From positions 1 through 64,000 of the forward strand of contig CAWKFM010000004.1 in the NCBI GenBank assembly GCA_963849065.1: a stretch of 64,000 nucleotides of DNA, read 5' to 3'. How positions within the stretch are numbered: position 1 is the first letter of the stretch; each line of letters opens with the position of its first letter. Below the pieces are notes generated by a model. It had not been told where the DNA came from. It was given only the letters and a program-made list of their open reading frames with translations, and made no database searches. This stretch comes from TOLSYN sp963849065 (lineage in GTDB: Bacteria; Acidobacteriota; Terriglobia; Terriglobales; Acidobacteriaceae). This document shows positions 11,296-20,012 of this stretch, piece by piece. The position numbers and the translations under genes were made by a program.

Positions 11296-12600
11296 TCAGG
11301 CGTAGTGCAGCCATTTGAGAATCTCGGACAGGCTGGGACGCTTGCCGTACATGAGAATGCCGACGCGATAGATGCGGGCGCTGACCCAGACCAGGCCGTA
11401 AAGCGTGGCCAGGCTGAGGGCAATGGAGAGCACGATCTGCCAAGTGGGCGGCATGGAGACCGAGACCCGCACAAACATGATGATGGGCGAGGTGAGGGGA
11501 AACATGGAGAGCCAGAAGGCGAGCGGCGTGTTGGGATCGCTGATGATGGAGGCGGCCAGCGCTATGCAGAACAGCAGCGGCAGGGTGACCGGAAACTGCA
11601 GTTGCGCGGCCTCTTCGTCACTGTTGACCATGGCTCCGATGGCGGCGTAGAGAGTGGCGTAGGTGGCGTAGCCGAGGACGAAAAACACCGGAAACAGGAT
11701 GAGCACGGCGGGGGCGATGTGGGCATCGTTCATGGTGCTTCCCAGCAGGCCGTGGAGCATGGCATAACCGCCGCTGCCCAGCAGGACTCCGGAGGCGGAC
11801 CAGATGACGATCTGGGTGAGTCCGACGGCGCCGACGCCGATGATTTTGCCGGCCATCAGCTGCATGGGAGAGACGCTGCCCAGCAGAACTTCCAGCACGC
11901 GCGAGGATTTTTCCTCGATGACCGAGCGCATGACGTAGATGCCATAGATGAGCACGGTCATGTAGATGGCAAACATCAAGACGAAGGGGAGCAGCAGCGC
12001 GCCCAATCCGTTGCTGGCGCTGGCTCCCTGCTTGTCCACGCGCACCGCATCGACGGTGATCCGGCTGAAGAGGGTTTTGATCTGGTCGGGGGTGAAGCCG
12101 TGGGCGCCGAGTTGGCGCTCGCCGAGGGCCATACGCAGGGCTCGGCTGACCAGCGAGGTGGCCACAAAATCATTGGCGCTGCGGGAGTAGTAGACGGCCT
12201 TGCGGGAAGTGGCTGCATCGGCATCGATCCAGACGACGCCGTCGAGGCGGCCCTGGCGCAGTTGCGCGGTGAGTTGCTGGCGCAGCTCATTACTGGGCGC
12301 GCCTTGCAGGCTCACCTCGAACTGCGGCCGGGGTGTTTTGCCGCTCTCCGCAGGCTCGGTCCCAATCTCTTCGCCGGAGAAACGAGCGGCGGTCAGGTCG
12401 GCGCGAACCGCGTTGCCCAGCGCCGGATCGACGGCGACCACCGCCACATGCCGCACGGAGGGAGCGCGCGACAGGAGCTTGCTGGGGAGGATAACCACGC
12501 CACCGATAAACAAGGGCATGAGAACAGTGAAGAGCAGGAACGCCCGGGTGCGGACCCGGACCAGATATTCGCGGCCGATGATGAGCATCAGGTTACGCAT
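11296..12600 (-). CDS. ABC-2 type transporter permease (NatB-like)
   Basis: A 434-residue membrane protein of the NatB/ABC-2 type: one N-terminal helix (about 20-40), a large extracytoplasmic domain of about 180 residues, then about five to six C-terminal helices including the conserved ...RSVIEEKSSRVLEVLLGSVSP... segment typical of ABC-2 permeases. It would pair with the ATPase encoded upstream to export an unknown substrate; NatAB homologues export Na+, others lipids or peptides. I start it at the ATG at 12600, which overlaps the ATPase stop by 8 bp (coupled translation). A longer open frame upstream is a shadow of the ATPase gene. Confidence 0.88.
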   Translation of the reverse strand: MRNLMLIIGREYLVRVRTRAFLLFTVLMPLFIGGVVILPSKLLSRAPSVRHVAVVAVDPALGNAVRADLTAARFSGEEIGTEPAESGKTPRPQFEVSLQGAPSNELRQQLTAQLRQGRLDGVVWIDADAATSRKAVYYSRSANDFVATSLVSRALRMALGERQLGAHGFTPDQIKTLFSRITVDAVRVDKQGASASNGLGALLLPFVLMFAIYMTVLIYGIYVMRSVIEEKSSRVLEVLLGSVSPMQLMAGKIIGVGAVGLTQIVIWSASGVLLGSGGYAMLHGLLGSTMNDAHIAPAVLILFPVFFVLGYATYATLYAAIGAMVNSDEEAAQLQFPVTLPLLFCIALAASIISDPNTPLAFWLSMFPLTSPIIMFVRVSVSMPPTWQIVLSIALSLATLYGLVWVSARIYRVGILMYGKRPSLSEILKWLHYA

Positions 12601-13513
12601 GGCTGGGCACCGCCTTGGTGTATTCGACGGTTTCGAGGAAGATCTCCTCCAGCGAGGGTTCGACCATCTCAAAGCGGCGGATTTTGGCGCACTGCATGGC
12701 GCAGGCCAGCAGCTGCTGGGGATCGGCCCCCGGCGCCAGGCGCAGCTCGACGTAGTTGCCGAAATCGTTGTAGCCGGCCACCAGCGAAGCGTCTTCCAGC
12801 AGGGGCAGTTCGCCTTCGTACTCCAACTGGACGCGGTTGCGGCCGTAGCTGGACTTGATCTCGCGCAGGCTGCCGCGCAGCACACTGCGTCCCTGGTTGA
12901 CCAGGCAGATGGAATCGCAGAGGCGCTCGACGGTGTCCATGCGGTGGGTGGAGAAGAGGATGGTTTTGCCCTGCTTGCGCAGTTCGAGCAGAACGTTTTT
13001 GAGCTGCAGCGAGCTGCCGGGGTCCAGTCCGCTGAAGGGCTCGTCGAGAATCATGAAGCCGGGCTCGTGCAGCACGGCGGCGATAAACTGCACCTTCTGC
13101 TGCATTCCCTTGGAGAGCTCCTCGACCTTGGCATGGGCCCAACTGCCCAGTTCCAGCCGCTCCAGCCACTGATGGGCGCGGCGGGTGGCCTCGTGCGTAG
13201 CGATGCCCTTGAGGCGGGCGAGAAAGACCAGGTTTTCCAGGATCTTCATGCGCTTGTAAAGGCCGCGCTCCTCGGGAAGATATCCCACGCGGTTGAGCAA
13301 GGGGCGGGTGAGTGGCTGGCCGAACAGACGCACCGAGCCGGAGTCGGGCACGGTGATGCCGATCATCATGCGGATGGAGCTGGTTTTGCCTGCGCCGTTG
13401 GGGCCGAGCAGGCCGTAGATTTCGCCCTCGGGAATCTCCAGGGAGAGTTTATCGACGGCGACAAATTCGTCGTAGGCCTTGGTGACATGATCCAGTTCCA
13501 GCATGAAGTCCAT
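12593..13513 (-). CDS. ABC transporter ATP-binding protein (NatA-like)
   Basis: The protein is 306 residues with a Walker A GPNGAGKT (about 37-44), signature LSKGMQQK, Walker B FMILDEPF and a switch histidine in FSTHRM. A C-terminal extension of about 85 residues resembles the DUF4162 tail of NatA-type ATPases. It energises the permease encoded immediately downstream. ATG codons at 13513 and 13504 are both plausible starts with weak ribosome binding sites; the longer frame to 13567 lacks homology-like sequence. Together with the permease it forms a two-gene export operon; nothing nearby points to the substrate. Confidence 0.9.
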   Translation of the reverse strand: MDFMLELDHVTKAYDEFVAVDKLSLEIPEGEIYGLLGPNGAGKTSSIRMMIGITVPDSGSVRLFGQPLTRPLLNRVGYLPEERGLYKRMKILENLVFLARLKGIATHEATRRAHQWLERLELGSWAHAKVEELSKGMQQKVQFIAAVLHEPGFMILDEPFSGLDPGSSLQLKNVLLELRKQGKTILFSTHRMDTVERLCDSICLVNQGRSVLRGSLREIKSSYGRNRVQLEYEGELPLLEDASLVAGYNDFGNYVELRLAPGADPQQLLACAMQCAKIRRFEMVEPSLEEIFLETVEYTKAVPSHA

Positions 13514-13802
13514 AGTTGTCCCATGGTGCGTGCTGCAGCATACAACCGGAGCGGCTGAACCGGGCATGTGTTCCCGGCAAATCCCGGTGTCCCATTGTGC
13601 GGAAGAGGCGGGAGTTTTTCAATCGGCATCTTTGGCGGCAGCCGGGCGAGGTTGCGGCCTGGGCGACGGAGATGGATATGGATTAGGAGATGAATGCGCC
13701 TGGGCAGAGACGCGCTGCTTCCCGTGATTCGTTGACCTGCAGCGCGCGGGGCTGATAACATCGGATTTTCCAGCCAGTTCTCTCTGAGTGAAGGAATCTC
13801 CC

Positions 13803-14513
13803 GTGCGTTATACCCGTCATGAATTAAAGCAGGACAAGTTCGCCGAATCAGCGGTGGAAGCCGTACATGAAGTTGTCGAGCATCGTGCCGGAATTATCCG
13901 GATGGCGGTGGTGGTGCTGGTGCTGGCCATGGTGGGCGGCGGCATTTACTGGTATATGAGCTCGCGTGAAGAGCAGGCAGCCAACGCGCTGGGCGAGGCG
14001 TTGATGACCTACAACGCCCCAGTGGTGGCCCCGGGCACGCCACCGCAGGGCTCGCTGGTGACCTTTACCAGCGACCAGGAGCGGCTGATTACGGCCAAGA
14101 AGGCCTTTTACGCCGTCAGCGACAAGTATGGCTGGACCGCTTCTGGGCAATACGCGCGCTACCTGGCCGGAATGACGGAAGAGGAGCTGGGCAACGACGC
14201 GGTGGCGGAAGATCAGCTGCGCGCCATCAGCAACAGCCGCCACCACGACCTGGCCGCCCTGGCCAAGTACGGGCTGGCCTCCGTCTATCGCCACGAGAAG
14301 CGCGACCAGGACGCTATTAACGTGCTGCAGAGCCTGATCGAAAAGCCGGCGGTCACGGTTCCCAAGGCGACCGCGCAATTCGCGCTGGCCAGTATTTACG
14401 TCGCGCAGCATCAGCCGGACAAGGCCAAGGTGATCTACGACCAGATTGCCAAGGAGAATCCCAAGAACGAGCTGGCAGAGATTGCCAAAGAGCGCGAGAC
14501 CGGGCTGAAGTAA
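13803..14513 (+). CDS. Membrane-anchored TPR-like protein (YfgM/TPR_21-type)
   Basis: About 236 residues: a basic/acidic cytoplasmic start (RYTRHELKQDKF), one transmembrane helix at about 31-52, then a periplasmic helical region with TPR-like repeats (about 95-230, e.g. LAKYGLASVYRHEKRDQDAINVLQ). This is the layout of YfgM-like proteins, which associate with the Sec translocon and periplasmic chaperones; that role is inferred. The GTG at 13803 has AAGGA 7-8 bp upstream and is preferred over the GTG at 13788. It is divergent from the NatAB genes. Confidence 0.75.
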   Translation: MRYTRHELKQDKFAESAVEAVHEVVEHRAGIIRMAVVVLVLAMVGGGIYWYMSSREEQAANALGEALMTYNAPVVAPGTPPQGSLVTFTSDQERLITAKKAFYAVSDKYGWTASGQYARYLAGMTEEELGNDAVAEDQLRAISNSRHHDLAALAKYGLASVYRHEKRDQDAINVLQSLIEKPAVTVPKATAQFALASIYVAQHQPDKAKVIYDQIAKENPKNELAEIAKERETGLK

Positions 14514-14628
14514 TCCGGCAGGATGAAATGTCGAGGGGAATGGGGAGGGTCAGTGGCCTGATTCCCGTCCTGATCTAGGCATTAAGCGCAGAAAAATTTG
14601 ATTTCGATGGTCCAGATTCCAGGAACCC

Positions 14629-14637
14629 TGCTATATT
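14629..14637 (+). promoter_or_regulatory. Extended -10 promoter candidate for the pilin gene
   Basis: TGCTATATT gives an extended -10 (TGn plus a 5/6 match to TATAAT) about 100 bp before the pilin start. No good -35 is present, which extended -10 promoters tolerate. I saw no convincing sigma-54 site, the usual type for pilA. Confidence 0.4.
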
Positions 14638-14738
14638 AGGTCATCCCTCCCCGGGACACTTCGCCTGGCCATTCTTATCCAGAAGGCCGGGTAGTTGTTT
14701 GTGATTCGGCCTGCCTAACCAGCATGTGCGGAGTTCTT

Positions 14739-15218
14739 ATGCAGGAACGCGGGTTTTCCCTCATCGAGCTGCTGATTGTGGTCGCCATCATTCTGGTGAT
14801 CGCGGCGATTGCCGTTCCGAGTTATCTCCATAGCAAGATTGAGGCCAACGAGGCCTCGGCGGTCTATTCGATCCGCACCGTAAATACCGCAGAGGTCACC
14901 TATATCACCACCTATCCGACGATTGGCTATGCCTCCGCGTTGAATATGCTGGCGTCGCCCACCAGCGGGGTGACCAGCTCAGCCAACGCGGGAGTGCTGG
15001 ACTGGGTGCTGGGATGTACCAGCGCCGTCTGCCCCAAGAGCGGATACGACTTCCAGCTTTACAACGTGAGCGGCTCCCCCACCGTCAACGCGTACAGCGT
15101 CTCCGGCGTGCCCATCACGATCGGGATCACGGGGAATCGCGGCTTCTGCTCCGACAACATGAATCCGGTACTGTACGATCCCAATGGCGGAACCAACTGC
15201 ACTGTGCCGCTGCAGTAG
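14739..15218 (+). CDS. Type IV pilin / pseudopilin-like protein
   Basis: A 159-residue protein with a class III leader, MQERG|FSLIELLIVVAII: prepilin peptidase would cut after Gly5, leaving N-terminal Phe and the conserved Glu at mature position 5. A hydrophobic helix follows to about residue 30, then a Ser/Thr/Gly-rich globular domain with two Cys pairs (GCTSAVC and GFC...NC) that could form disulfides. GGAG 6-7 bp before the ATG at 14739 decides this start over 14724. It is an orphan: no pilin assembly gene is nearby. It may be a major pilin, minor pilin or type II secretion pseudopilin. Confidence 0.88.
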   Translation: MQERGFSLIELLIVVAIILVIAAIAVPSYLHSKIEANEASAVYSIRTVNTAEVTYITTYPTIGYASALNMLASPTSGVTSSANAGVLDWVLGCTSAVCPKSGYDFQLYNVSGSPTVNAYSVSGVPITIGITGNRGFCSDNMNPVLYDPNGGTNCTVPLQ

Positions 15219-15302
15219 CGCTCGCTCGCCGGGACGCGCGGCGGTTGGCCGGCTGAGTGCACGGTTGACTTTTCTCCCGCCGCTTCATAGCTTGTAGCTG
15301 AC

Positions 15303-15767
15303 ATGTCCACCAACACATTGTTTGGCTCCCAACCTTACGATGCAGCCGCGGAGCGCCGCCGGCGCATTCGCTGGGCCTGCGCGATTGCGGCAGTGATCGC
15401 GATCGCCGCCCTGCTGTGGTTCAACCGCTACTGGCCGGAAGAGCATCGGGTCAACCAGTTCTTTGCCCAGCTGGAGGCGAATCACTTCGAGGGCGCCTAC
15501 GGCATCTGGATGAACGATCCCAACTGGAAACAGCATCCGGAGGAATACAAGCGCTACCCGTTCGACAAGTTTTACCAGGACTGGGGGCCGGGCGGAGATT
15601 GGGGCCCGATCCGCAGCTACAAGATCGTAGGGGCGCAGAAGCCACGGGCGAGTGCCAGCGGGGTGGTGGTCGGGGTGCGCGTGAACGGCCGGAAAGAGTT
15701 GTGTTCGCTGTGGGTGGAGTTCAAGGACAAGACGCTGGGCTTTTCACCGGACGAGATGGTGGATTAA
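15303..15767 (+). CDS. Small single-pass membrane protein, conserved-hypothetical type
   Basis: 154 residues: a basic N-terminus (AAAERRRRIRW), one membrane helix at about 23-41, then a periplasmic domain rich in Trp, Tyr and Pro (FEGAYGIWMNDPNWKQHPEEY) ending in a beta-rich stretch. I do not recognise the family with certainty; the NTF2/DUF4864-like flavour (ANHFEGAYGIW) is only suggestive. It lies 85 bp after the pilin gene and ends at a strong terminator, so it may share the pilin transcript. Confidence 0.72.
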   Translation: MSTNTLFGSQPYDAAAERRRRIRWACAIAAVIAIAALLWFNRYWPEEHRVNQFFAQLEANHFEGAYGIWMNDPNWKQHPEEYKRYPFDKFYQDWGPGGDWGPIRSYKIVGAQKPRASASGVVVGVRVNGRKELCSLWVEFKDKTLGFSPDEMVD

Positions 15768-15785
15768 GTCCTGATGGCGGATCAC

Positions 15786-15822
15786 CCGGACGGCCTGCCT
15801 AGCGGCGGGCCGTCTGGTTTTT
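15786..15822 (+). terminator. Rho-independent terminator
   Basis: A 14-bp stem (CCGGACGGCCTGCC pairing with GGCGGGCCGTCTGG, two G-U type mismatches, loop TAGC) is followed by TTTTT. It ends the pilin/small-protein transcript before the convergent fabD gene. Confidence 0.88.
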
Positions 15823-15837
15823 GTGAGCATTTACCGG

Positions 15838-16794
15838 CTAGCGGGCAAGACTGGCCGTGGCCTTCTGCAGAGTGGCCACGTTTTCAACGTTGTGGCAGCT
15901 CTGGGAGCGGTCGATCTGGCGGAGCAGTCCGGTGAGGACCGATCCGGGGCCGGCTTCCAGAAACTGGGTGGCGCCCTGGGCGATGAGGGCGCGCATGGAG
16001 CCCTCCCACTGCACCGCTCCGGTGACCTGGCGGATCAGGCTGTCGCGCGCATTTCCGGCATCGCGCACCTGGACGGCATCGACATTGCACATGACCGAAA
16101 TCTGGGGATTGTGCATGGTGAGCGAGGCCAGTTCGGCGGACAGGCGGTCCTGCGCCGGTTGCATCATGGAGCAATGGAAAGGGGCGCTGACCGGGAGCAG
16201 GATGGCGCGCTTGGCGCCCTTGTGCTTGCACAGCTCGGCGGCATGCTCCACCGCTGCTTTGGCGCCGCTGATGACGACCTGGCCGGGAGAATTGATGTTG
16301 GCGGGCTCGCAGACCTCGCCATTGTTTGCGGCGGAGGCTTCGTGGCAGGCGGCGCGGACCAGTTCGACGCTCAGGTTGAGGATGGCGGCCATGGCGCCCT
16401 CGCCTACGGGCACGGCCTCCTGCATGAACTGGCCGCGACGGCGCACGGTACGCACCGCATCCGGAAAGCTGAAGGTGCCGGCGACGACATGGGCGGAGTA
16501 CTCTCCCAGGGAATGACCGGCGACAAAGCTGGGGGAGATGCCCAACTCGTGCAGCACGCGGGCGGCGGCGACGGAAACCGTGAGAATGGCCGGCTGGGTG
16601 ATCTCGGTAAGCCGGAGTTTTTCCTCCGGCCCTTCAAAGCACAGCTTGCTGAGGGAGTATCCGAGCGCTTCGTCGGCTTCTTCAAAGACGCGGCGGGCGG
16701 CGGCATGCTGATGAGCAAGGTCCTTCCCCATGCCGACGGCTTGCGAGCCCTGGCCGGGGAAGAGGAATGCGAGTCCGGGAATACGTTGTGCCAT
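15838..16794 (-). CDS. fabD: Malonyl-CoA:acyl carrier protein transacylase
   Basis: FabD moves malonate from CoA to ACP to feed fatty-acid elongation. The 318-residue sequence shows FPGQGSQ (12-18), the GHSLG nucleophile elbow (Ser95), Arg in VRRRGQFMQ (about 118-123) and the catalytic His in SAPFHCSMM (His207). The length is normal. It is the last gene of yceD-rpmF-plsX-fabD, 31 bp after plsX. The start at 16794 (MAQRIPG) is the family start; the longer open frame covering the plsX region is a shadow. Confidence 0.97.
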   Translation of the reverse strand: MAQRIPGLAFLFPGQGSQAVGMGKDLAHQHAAARRVFEEADEALGYSLSKLCFEGPEEKLRLTEITQPAILTVSVAAARVLHELGISPSFVAGHSLGEYSAHVVAGTFSFPDAVRTVRRRGQFMQEAVPVGEGAMAAILNLSVELVRAACHEASAANNGEVCEPANINSPGQVVISGAKAAVEHAAELCKHKGAKRAILLPVSAPFHCSMMQPAQDRLSAELASLTMHNPQISVMCNVDAVQVRDAGNARDSLIRQVTGAVQWEGSMRALIAQGATQFLEAGPGSVLTGLLRQIDRSQSCHNVENVATLQKATASLAR

Positions 16795-16825
16795 GATGGC
16801 TCCGTGCAAAAGTGATTCGGCGGCT

Positions 16826-17863
16826 CTACTCGGCGGCGGCATGATCGCGCGCTGCGTGGATCTTCTCTTCGATGGTCTGGTTGAGGCCAGAGCGGGCAAA
16901 TTCGGCGGCCACGCGAATGGCGTTCTTGATGGCGGTGCCGTTGGAGGAACCGTGGCTGACGATGGCGACGCCCTTGACGCCGAGCAGCGGGGCTCCGCCG
17001 TACTCGGAATAGTCGAGGCGTTTTTTGAATTCCACGAAGGCGGGACGGGCCAGCAGATAGCCCATCTGCCGGGTGAGGGTGGAGTGCAGGGCTTCCTTGA
17101 GAATGGCGCGCACGGCCTCGACCATGCCCTCGCTGACCTTGAGCGCGACGTTGCCGACGAAACCATCGCAGACGATGACGTCGGCGCGTCCGTTGTAGAG
17201 GTCGCGGCCTTCGACGTTGCCGAGGAAGTTGAGGCCCAGAGGCTTGATGAGCTGGAAGGCTTCGTGGGTGAGTTCGTTGCCCTTGGTTTCTTCCTCGCCC
17301 ACCGAGAGCAGGCCGACCCGCGGATTGTGGGCCGTGGGAAAGCGTCCGCTGAAGATGGAGCCGAAGTAAACCGAGCCCATGATGGCGAACTGCTGCAGGT
17401 TGTGGGGTTTGCAATCGACATTGGCGCCCACGTCCAGCATGATGGTGGCGGTGTTGGCGGCGGTGGGAAAGACCATAGCCAGCGCCGGACGATCGACGCC
17501 GGGAATGACTCCCAGGACCATTTTGGCGGTAACCATGGCGGCGCCGGTGTTGCCGGCGGTGACGAAGCCGCTGGCGGTGCCGTCTTTGACCAGACGGAGG
17601 CCGACGCGCATGGAAGAGTCGCGCTTGGTCTTGACCGCCTGGGCGGCCTTTTCGTCCATGCCGATAAACTCGGAGGCATGCACGACCTCGATGGGCAGGC
17701 CGGCAGCTTCGGGGTGAAGCGCCAGTTCGGCGCTCACCACGTCCTGCTGCCCGACCAGGAGGACCCGGACGTCACATTGCCGTGCGGCTAAGATCGCCCC
17801 TTCGATTTCCGGCTTGGGGGCGCGGTCCGCACCCATGGCATCGACCGCGATGGTAATCGGCAT
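16826..17863 (-). CDS. plsX: Phosphate acyltransferase PlsX
   Basis: PlsX makes acyl-phosphate from acyl-ACP, the first step of the PlsX/PlsY route to phosphatidic acid. The 345-residue protein has the N-terminal ITIAVDAMGAD motif, the central SGFVTAGNTGAAM and CDGFVGNVALK motifs, and ends in the conserved GSSNGTAIKNAIR region. It lies between rpmF (17 bp) and fabD (31 bp), the classic fatty-acid/phospholipid cluster, so transcription is probably shared. Confidence 0.97.
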   Translation of the reverse strand: MPITIAVDAMGADRAPKPEIEGAILAARQCDVRVLLVGQQDVVSAELALHPEAAGLPIEVVHASEFIGMDEKAAQAVKTKRDSSMRVGLRLVKDGTASGFVTAGNTGAAMVTAKMVLGVIPGVDRPALAMVFPTAANTATIMLDVGANVDCKPHNLQQFAIMGSVYFGSIFSGRFPTAHNPRVGLLSVGEEETKGNELTHEAFQLIKPLGLNFLGNVEGRDLYNGRADVIVCDGFVGNVALKVSEGMVEAVRAILKEALHSTLTRQMGYLLARPAFVEFKKRLDYSEYGGAPLLGVKGVAIVSHGSSNGTAIKNAIRVAAEFARSGLNQTIEEKIHAARDHAAAE

Positions 17864-17880
17864 GGTCTGCGAAGACAGGC

Positions 17881-18066
17881 CTAGCTCGCCTTCTCGACTT
17901 CCACGATTTCACGGCCCTTGTAGTGGCCGCACTTGGCGCAGGCGCGGTGGGGGAGCTTGGACTCGTGACAGTTGGGACACTCGCTGAGGGAGCGTGCGGT
18001 GAGATGATCGTGGGCGCGACGGAGGGCCGTGCGCTGCTTGGAGTGTCGCCGTTTAGGATTTGCCAT
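17881..18066 (-). CDS. rpmF: 50S ribosomal protein L32
   Basis: The 61-residue protein starts MANPKRRHSKQRTALRRAH and has two CxxC pairs (CPNCHESKLPHRACAKCG) that form a zinc ribbon, so it is the C+ form of L32. It sits between yceD and plsX as in many bacteria, linking ribosome and lipid synthesis in one operon. No second L32 copy is visible in this window. Confidence 0.97.
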   Translation of the reverse strand: MANPKRRHSKQRTALRRAHDHLTARSLSECPNCHESKLPHRACAKCGHYKGREIVEVEKAS

Positions 18067-18136
18067 TTCGACTACCTTTCAAAATTTCGCTGCGGCACAA
18101 TGCGGCCGCACTCTCAAATGCGCTCCAAAAGGAGCG

Positions 18137-18685
18137 CTACTGCAATTTATTTTTCAGCTCGCTGAGGGCAGCCCAGCGGGGATCGCCCACGTTTGGATTG
18201 CAATCGCAGAGTTGCTGGTTGCGATTGCCTCCGCAGACCGGGCACAGGCCATTGCAATCGTAGCGGCAAAGGCTCTTGATGGGCACGGCGAGCAGAATCT
18301 GCTCGCGGAGAGAATCCTCCAGGTCCATGCTATCGCCGGCGTAATAACCGATTTCGGTCTCCGCCTCGTTGATAGCCACCTCGTCGGAGCCTTTTTCGGA
18401 CTCCAGCGGACGGTACAGGAGATCAAAAGAACGCGCGATGGGAATTTCCACCGGCTCCAGGCAGCGGGCGCAACTGACTTCCACGCGGCCATCGAGTTTG
18501 CCTACCAGACGGATGTCGTCAATCGCATGGCTGCCGCCGTGGTGCTCACGAATCAGCTCGGCGCGCCCTTCGGTAGAGAGCGAACCAACCTGCCGCACCT
18601 CCGAGCCGAAATCAATTTCTCCGGGCTGGAACTGAAGCGCGAATTCCAGCTTGCGGACTTCCAGATCTTGAATGCGAATTTTCAT
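18137..18685 (-). CDS. yceD: YceD family protein (DUF177)
   Basis: 182 residues with the DUF177 layout: N-terminal MKIRIQDLEVRKLEF, a conserved SCARCLEPVEIPI Cys-x-x-Cys (about 90-93), and a C-terminal second Cys cluster (LCRYDCNGLCPVCGGNRNQQLCDC), so it probably binds zinc. YceD is linked to 23S rRNA accumulation and is almost always beside rpmF. I start it at the internal ATG (18685), matching the family start; the frame extends to 18763 without similarity. It is probably the first gene of the operon with rpmF, plsX and fabD. Confidence 0.92.
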   Translation of the reverse strand: MKIRIQDLEVRKLEFALQFQPGEIDFGSEVRQVGSLSTEGRAELIREHHGGSHAIDDIRLVGKLDGRVEVSCARCLEPVEIPIARSFDLLYRPLESEKGSDEVAINEAETEIGYYAGDSMDLEDSLREQILLAVPIKSLCRYDCNGLCPVCGGNRNQQLCDCNPNVGDPRWAALSELKNKLQ

Positions 18686-18925
18686 GATGCCACACGATTC
18701 CACAACACGGCCCGAAAGCCCCCGTCCAACCTGCCCTGCTTCGCCCATAAGCGAATGAACCACAAGGAATTGCCCGGCTCACGCTGCGAACCGTGACAAC
18801 ACTGTTACTCCTGGCGGGAAACACAACTCAGGACAGACTATAAGGATACGGGCGCAAGGCGGGCGGTGTCAAACCCCAGCGGCAGCGGCATCCGCGTCTC
18901 TGCGGCAGGTCCGGCCCCGCCTGGT

Positions 18926-19846
18926 TCAGAACGAAACAGACACCTCGTTGCGGCTTTGGGGAATCTTGAGGTCGATGCCGCGCTGGCGATTCAGCGTGAG
19001 CGTCTGGTTCACATCCAGGGCGCTCAGGGGAATCTCGCGCTGCTCTTCGCCCACCTTCACGTGCAGAGTTCCGGCCTCCATGGTGTAGTCGTCCGACTCC
19101 AGCCGCTCGCCACTGGCCAGTACGAAGATGGTCTTCTGAGCCGGCTTGGGAGGCGGAGCGTGGCGGCTACGCGTGGAGCGCGGAGCAGGCGCGGTTTGCG
19201 GCACTTCGATGATCTTGGGCCCGCTGGGTACCGCCGCGGAATTGGCGGCCGGTTCGCCGGGCGGGGCATCCGGGTGAGGCAAGTCTAGGAGGGGCACAAC
19301 CGGTTGAGGCGCATCCGAGCGCAGCGTCCGGGAGCGCGGCGTATTGGAGTGCTGATCCAGCCCCGCAAGGCTCAGCATCGAGATCAGCGCGTCCTCGCCG
19401 CCAGCACCCTCCTGCGTCCCGGCAATGAAGCCGTCGCGGTCGATGGCGACATAGTAGGGAATGCCATGCTTGCCGAAGCGCGCGGAAAACCTCTTGTTTT
19501 CGTCGAGCGCCACGGGACAGGCGGAAGGATGCGCGGTGAGAAACTTCCGGACCGTGTTTTCGGGCTCGCCCACGTCGACGGCAAGCACTACCAGTCCCTC
19601 GCCGGAATAGCGGCGCGCGATTTTGTTGACCGCGGCCTGGTCACTAAGGCAGTGCGGGCACCAGGTTGCCCAGAATTCCAGTAAAACCACGCGCCCGCGC
19701 AGGGAGGCATCGCTAAACCGCTGGCCGTCGAGCGACTGGGTGGAGAACTGCGGTACCTGCGCTCCAACATCGGCGACGGCAACTCCACAGAAAACGGTGA
19801 AGGCCAACAACCCGCAGAGAGTTCGACTCAGGCTGGTGCGTTTCAC
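18926..19846 (-). CDS. TlpA-like periplasmic thioredoxin with a C-terminal extension
   Basis: 306 residues from a GTG with a GAGG 6 bp upstream. A signal peptide (about 1-30) precedes a TlpA/ResA-type thioredoxin fold with the redox motif WCPHC (Cys63 and Cys66) and the cis-Pro region HGIPYY. A Pro-rich linker (about 190-240) leads to a small beta domain (about 245-300, FVLASGERLESDDY...), resembling domains that cover exported repeats. It would reduce or relay electrons to periplasmic disulfides, for instance in cytochrome c maturation. It is divergent from coaE. No ATG is available at the start, so the GTG is the only sound choice. Confidence 0.85.
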   Translation of the reverse strand: MKRTSLSRTLCGLLAFTVFCGVAVADVGAQVPQFSTQSLDGQRFSDASLRGRVVLLEFWATWCPHCLSDQAAVNKIARRYSGEGLVVLAVDVGEPENTVRKFLTAHPSACPVALDENKRFSARFGKHGIPYYVAIDRDGFIAGTQEGAGGEDALISMLSLAGLDQHSNTPRSRTLRSDAPQPVVPLLDLPHPDAPPGEPAANSAAVPSGPKIIEVPQTAPAPRSTRSRHAPPPKPAQKTIFVLASGERLESDDYTMEAGTLHVKVGEEQREIPLSALDVNQTLTLNRQRGIDLKIPQSRNEVSVSF

Positions 19847-20012
19847 GATCCACCTCTTTCGCGACAAGAAAGATGACCGACGATCAGTGTATGCCTTTCC
19901 GGGCTGAAACGTTGCCCAGGATTGCGCCGGGCGATGCGATTTTGGCGCGAAGAATCGTCCGCGGCCGGCGCGCCGCTTGCGCTGCGGCTCGCTCAGGCAT
20001 GAGACTGTTGCC

